From: Altererythrobacter sp.
GTDB lineage: Bacteria > Pseudomonadota > Alphaproteobacteria > Sphingomonadales > Sphingomonadaceae
Direction of reading: 5' to 3'
Assembly (NCBI GenBank): GCA_023299945.1
Contig: JALZVZ010000170.1
Coordinates: forward strand, 1-8,689
DNA length: 8,689 nucleotides
The notes below the pieces were generated by a model, which did not search any database, was not told the origin of the DNA, and worked only from the letters and a program-made list of their open reading frames with translations. Below are positions 6,117 through 8,689 of the stretch, piece by piece; position 1 is the first letter of the stretch, and every line of letters begins with the position of its first letter. Made by a program: the position numbers and the translations under genes.

Positions 6117-7784
6117 TTAACCCTTGGCGCGCTTTTCCTCGCCATCAAATTTCAGATCATGCACCGTCTTGCGGCGGCCCAGTTTGGCGCTGTTATCGTC
6201 GGTGCAAAGTTTGCCCAATTTCTCTAGGCGTTTGCTCACTTCAGCCGAGGTCTCAGGGCGGCCATAATGAAAACCTTGACCCTTGAAATGGCCCAATTCA
6301 CGCAGAATGTCGAGCACGCGTTCGTCCTCAATACCCTCTGCTGTAATTGGCATGTCGAGGCCGTTGCCAAGCGATACAATTGCATCGATGATCTTGGAAT
6401 CACTCTCGACATTGCTCAGTTCGCTGACAAAGCTGCGGTCAATTTTCAGGCGATCAAATTCCAAGGTGCGCAATTGCGACAGGCTGGCATAGCCGGTGCC
6501 AAAATCATCGAGGCTGACTTTGACGCCCTGGTTGCGCAAGCTGGCAATCATCGAGCGGACCATGCCCAGATTGTCGTGCACGCAGCTTTCCGTGATCTCA
6601 ATTTCGAGCCGGTGCGGCGGGAATTGATGCTCGACCAGCAGTTTTAGCAATTTTTGCGAGAACCACGGATCGCGCATTTGCACAGGCGAGATATTGACCG
6701 ACAAAGTGATCGACGGGTCCCAGCTGCGCGCATCTTGAAAGGCTTGCGCCATCAATTGCTCTGACAAGGAAGAGATTACGCCAATTTCCTCGGCGATAGG
6801 AATGAAGATTTCGGGGCTGACAATGCCCATTTCTGGTGAAAGCCATCGCGCCAGCATTTCAAAGCCAACCAATTCATCGCTGTCGATATCGACCTGCTGC
6901 TCGTAATAGGGCACGAACTCCTGCTGTTCGATGCCCCGGCGTACACCATATTCCAATTCGTTGCGGATACGCAGCTCTGCGCCCATCGATGGTTCAAACA
7001 CGCTAAAGCGGTTCTTGCCCTTCTTTTTGGAGTGATACATCGCAATATCAGCGCGGTGGATCAGGGCCTCTGCATCAATCCATGCATCATAGAGCCCCGG
7101 AATTTCGCAATTGGTGGCAAAGCCTGCGGATATGGAAGTGTCGATGGAAACTGCGTTCAAATTCATCCGCTGATTCACACCTTGGCATAGGCGCATGGTC
7201 AGCTCTTCGAGCGCATTTTCCTCGCGTTGATCATAGGCCATTACAACTGCAAATTCATCGCCGCCCGGCCGCGCTAGAGACGCGTGGTCTGGCAGCAATT
7301 TGCGCAGGCGCTTCGTAATTTCAATCAAGGCCATATCGCCAGTGGCATGGCCATGCATATCGTTGATCTGTTTGAAATTATCGACGTCAATACCAATCAT
7401 CGCAACCGGCCGGCCTGTGTTTTGGCTCAATGCGCACAAGTCTTGCGTCACCTGCGTTAAGCTGCGGCGGTTGAGGCATTCGGTGAGCGGGTCGGTTTCA
7501 GCCAGTTTTTGCGCAGTGGCTTCTGCAATGCGGCGATCTGAAACCTCTGCGGTCAGCTCATTATAACGACGCCAACCAAAGATAACGAGCGCAATATTGA
7601 GCAACATGGCATTAACAAGGAAGAGGTTGGGCCCATCGCCTTGCCCCCAAAGCGAACGCCAGACATCAGGCAAAACTGCGCCGCCGGTTGCGACAAATAG
7701 AATAATCGCAGCCGTGGCAATGCCCAGCGCGACGATATCGCGCTCTGCCTTGCCCAAACGCTTTGGATCATTTTCTTCTGCCAC
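6117..7784 (-). CDS. Membrane-anchored GGDEF-EAL cyclic di-GMP turnover protein
   Basis: A 555-residue protein starting at GTG 7784; an in-frame TAG lies three codons upstream, and GAGGA is 11 bases before the start. Two membrane helices (about 17-39 and 53-70) leave almost no periplasmic sensor, only a loop of about 15 residues. A charged helix (71-95) leads to a GGDEF domain (about 96-262) with intact GGDEF at 174-178 and Asp133 in GIDVDNFKQIND; the inhibitory RxxD site expected nine residues before GGDEF is absent (PDHA). The EAL domain (about 272-518) has EML at 309-311, Asn364, Glu399 (EITES), the DDFGTG loop at 426-431, Lys447, Glu483 and Gln503, so the expected catalytic residues are kept. 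It could therefore both make and break cyclic di-GMP, or one domain could regulate the other. A basic tail of about 35 residues ends the protein. It is separated from dapF by 110 bases and probably transcribed from its own promoter. Confidence 0.94.
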   Translation of the reverse strand: MAEENDPKRLGKAERDIVALGIATAAIILFVATGGAVLPDVWRSLWGQGDGPNLFLVNAMLLNIALVIFGWRRYNELTAEVSDRRIAEATAQKLAETDPLTECLNRRSLTQVTQDLCALSQNTGRPVAMIGIDVDNFKQINDMHGHATGDMALIEITKRLRKLLPDHASLARPGGDEFAVVMAYDQREENALEELTMRLCQGVNQRMNLNAVSIDTSISAGFATNCEIPGLYDAWIDAEALIHRADIAMYHSKKKGKNRFSVFEPSMGAELRIRNELEYGVRRGIEQQEFVPYYEQQVDIDSDELVGFEMLARWLSPEMGIVSPEIFIPIAEEIGVISSLSEQLMAQAFQDARSWDPSITLSVNISPVQMRDPWFSQKLLKLLVEHQFPPHRLEIEITESCVHDNLGMVRSMIASLRNQGVKVSLDDFGTGYASLSQLRTLEFDRLKIDRSFVSELSNVESDSKIIDAIVSLGNGLDMPITAEGIEDERVLDILRELGHFKGQGFHYGRPETSAEVSKRLEKLGKLCTDDNSAKLGRRKTVHDLKFDGEEKRAKG

Positions 7785-7795
7785 TTGAAGCTAAG

Positions 7796-7800
7796 TCCTC
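7796..7800 (-). promoter_or_regulatory. Ribosome-binding site for the GGDEF-EAL gene
   Basis: GAGGA on the minus strand lies 11 bases before the GTG at 7784. The spacing is longer than usual, but the in-frame TAG just upstream of the GTG excludes any earlier start. Confidence 0.45.
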
Positions 7801-7808
7801 GTTTTCCC

Positions 7809-7836
7809 ATTATCAGAGCCCACTGTGCAGCGTTAA
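7809..7836 (-). promoter_or_regulatory. Candidate sigma70-type promoter of the GGDEF-EAL gene
   Basis: On the minus strand TTAACG (7831-7836, 4 of 6 to the -35 consensus) is followed after 16 bases by GATAAT (7809-7814, 5 of 6 to the -10 consensus). Transcription would start near 7802, giving a leader of about 18 bases that contains the ribosome-binding site. It is the best promoter-like pair in the window. Confidence 0.45.
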
Positions 7837-7857
7837 ATTTGCGTGCCATGGGCTCTG
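7814..7857. promoter_or_regulatory. Perfect 9-base inverted repeat overlapping the GGDEF-EAL promoter (operator-like)
   Basis: CAGAGCCCA at 7814-7822 and TGGGCTCTG at 7849-7857 are exact reverse complements separated by 26 bases. The first arm touches the predicted -10 hexamer and occupies the -10/-35 spacer; the second lies upstream of the -35. The placement suits a dimeric regulator bridging the promoter, but no cognate regulator is encoded in the window. Confidence 0.4.
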
Positions 7858-7888
7858 CGCAAAAGTTGAACGGCGGCTATGGCAAAAG

Positions 7889-7925
7889 CCCCCTAAAAAC
7901 TGGTTAATTGGGGGTATTTTTACCC
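7889..7925. other. Two mutually exclusive small hairpins in the divergent intergenic region
   Basis: CCCCC at 7889-7893 can pair with GGGGG at 7910-7914, while GGGTA at 7912-7916 can pair with TACCC at 7921-7925 around a TTTT loop. The two stems share bases 7912-7914, so only one can form. TAAAAA (7894-7899) and TTTTTA (7917-7922) give a third option. The elements precede the EVE gene by about 80 bases and may be promoter or leader sequence. Confidence 0.3.
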
Positions 7926-7994
7926 ATGGGTTGGCCAGAGGGTGGAGCCATTGCTGGTGCTGCGCTAGGCAAGGGCCAACACATGCAAACACTC

Positions 7995-7999
7995 AGGAG
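7995..7999 (+). promoter_or_regulatory. Ribosome-binding site that decides the EVE gene start
   Basis: AGGAG sits 6 bases before the GTG at 8006. The open frame extends upstream to an ATG at 7763, but that part overlaps the beginning of the divergent GGDEF-EAL gene and its promoter, so this site and the family's usual N-terminus (ARKWLVKSEP) fix the start. Confidence 0.75.
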
Positions 8000-8005
8000 A
8001 ACCTC

Positions 8006-8422
8006 GTGGCGCGCAAATGGTTGGTGAAGTCAGAACCGTTCAAATATAGCTGGGAAGACCTTATCCGCGACAAGGAAGAGGTGTGGGACGGAGTGCGCAA
8101 TCACCGCGCCAAAAACAATCTCAAGGCGATGAAAGTCGGCGATGAGGCGTTCTATTATCACTCACGAGAGGGGCTTGAGATTGTCGGCATTTGCGTGGTG
8201 AGTGTGGAGGATATTCTCGATCCCACCGATCCGACCGGCAAATGGGCGGCGGTGAAGTTCAAGCCTAAGATGAAGTTCGACAATCCGGTCAGTCTGAAAC
8301 AGATCAAGGCTGAACCGCGCCTTGAAGATTGCGAGTTGGTGCGGCTGGGGCGTTTGTCTGTCGCAGAGATTAAGCCGGAAGAGTGGACGTTGATCTGCGA
8401 AATGGCCGGAATTAAGGGCTAG
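8006..8422 (+). CDS. EVE domain-containing protein
   Basis: The 138-residue protein is a single EVE domain, the PUA-like fold related to YTH and ASCH and to human THYN1, generally regarded as a reader of modified bases in DNA or RNA. Hallmarks are visible along the whole length: WLVKSEPFKYSWEDL (5-19), WDGVRNHRAKNNLKAM (27-42) with the conserved GVRN and NNL, VGDEAFYYHS (44-53), IVGI (59-62), DPTDPTGKW (72-80), PVSLKQIKAEP (94-104), LVRLGRLSV (111-119) and the closing EEWTLICEMAG (125-135). The start is GTG with a good ribosome-binding site; an ATG at 7763 would add a non-homologous extension running over the neighbouring gene. It is a stand-alone domain with no nuclease or restriction partner nearby, as is common in alphaproteobacteria; its natural ligand and job there are not established. 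It converges on the thiamine-diphosphate enzyme gene with overlapping stops. Confidence 0.93.
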   Translation: MARKWLVKSEPFKYSWEDLIRDKEEVWDGVRNHRAKNNLKAMKVGDEAFYYHSREGLEIVGICVVSVEDILDPTDPTGKWAAVKFKPKMKFDNPVSLKQIKAEPRLEDCELVRLGRLSVAEIKPEEWTLICEMAGIKG

Positions 8423-8689
8423 CGTTTCCTAAGCCCGCTAATGGTTGCCCCGCTGGCGGCCAATTGCTCAATTTCGATTCTGCAATGGATGAGGCGCACA
8501 CCGGTTTTGGCCTTTGCCTCGGTTAGTGCAGCTTTGAATTCTGCGGTGGTTTTGGCCGAGGCAGACCACGCGCCGTAACTTGCGCCCAATGCTGCAAAGT
8601 CAGGGTTTTTCAATTCAGTAGCCGATATTCTTGATGGGAACTCGCGCTCTTGGTGCATGCGAATTGTGCCGTAAGCCGAATTGTCGACC
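8419..8689 (-). CDS. Thiamine-diphosphate-dependent enzyme, C-terminal end (acetolactate synthase-like), cut by window edge
   Basis: Only the last 89 residues are inside the window; the frame runs open through the 3' edge, so the true start lies beyond it. The visible sequence begins VDNSAYGTIRMHQEREFP. This corresponds to the end of the ThDP-binding GDG...NN motif of the IlvB/acetolactate-synthase-like superfamily, with DN in place of NN, followed by the usual NPDFAALGASYGA segment (28-40). The C-terminal piece (TAEFKAALTEAKAKTG, then VRLIHCRIEIEQLA) is the standard end of the C-terminal ThDP domain. This superfamily includes acetolactate synthase, benzoylformate decarboxylase-like and oxalyl-CoA decarboxylase-like enzymes, and the fragment cannot decide among them. 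The first GDG half of the motif and the FAD or substrate residues are outside the window. Its stop shares the CTAG with the EVE gene stop. Confidence 0.82.
   Translation of the reverse strand, partial: VDNSAYGTIRMHQEREFPSRISATELKNPDFAALGASYGAWSASAKTTAEFKAALTEAKAKTGVRLIHCRIEIEQLAASGATISGLRKR

Noticed and set aside
7763..8005. N-terminal extension of the EVE protein to an ATG at 7763
   Set aside because: It would overlap the first codons and promoter of the divergent GGDEF-EAL gene, is unlike any EVE protein, and a well-spaced AGGAG sits before the GTG at 8006.
8006..8422. EVE gene as part of a modification-dependent restriction or other defence system
   Set aside because: It is a stand-alone 138-residue domain with no nuclease, methyltransferase or helicase neighbour in the window; such single-domain EVE proteins are common and not by themselves evidence of defence.

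Overview
The window looks like an ordinary chromosomal stretch of an alphaproteobacterium, most likely Sphingomonadales (Erythrobacteraceae or Sphingomonadaceae type). The reasons are the contiguous dapF-mtaB-ftsY-ispZ block, the style of the proteins (a short FtsY with no long acidic N-terminal domain, a DUF3391-HD-GYP protein, a stand-alone EVE protein), moderate to high GC and frequent GTG/TTG starts. This assignment is inference from gene content; there is no rRNA in the window.

Layout. Positions 1-302 are non-coding and relatively AT-rich. A small exported protein of unknown function with a C-terminal glycine-zipper helix follows on the plus strand (303-782). A short intergenic region holding a repeat-like hairpin separates it from a long minus-strand run: a DUF3391-HD-GYP protein with a broken HD dyad (870-2135), then, in reverse order of transcription, ispZ/yciB (2340-3065), ftsY (3066-3992), mtaB (3989-5197) and dapF (5194-6006). 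Transcription runs dapF to mtaB to ftsY to ispZ. The junctions are a GTGA overlap, an ATGA overlap and a direct TAA-TTG abutment, so the four are almost certainly one translationally coupled operon serving lysine/peptidoglycan precursor synthesis, tRNA modification, membrane-protein targeting and envelope/septation. Upstream of dapF lies a separate minus-strand gene for a membrane-anchored GGDEF-EAL protein (6117-7784).

The 221-base divergent region 7785-8005 carries a candidate promoter for the GGDEF-EAL gene overlapped by a perfect 9-base inverted repeat, plus competing small hairpins on the side facing the EVE-domain gene (8006-8422, plus). That gene converges on the C-terminal end of a thiamine-diphosphate enzyme gene (8419-8689, minus, cut by the window edge), and their stop codons share the palindrome CTAG.

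No mobile element, CRISPR array, RNA gene or clear defence cassette is visible, and I do not see a convincing undescribed multi-gene system. The points most worth a second look are the HD-GYP protein that lacks the His of its HD dyad, the operator-like inverted repeat in the GGDEF-EAL promoter, the exported glycine-zipper protein, and the repeat-like hairpin at 784-822.
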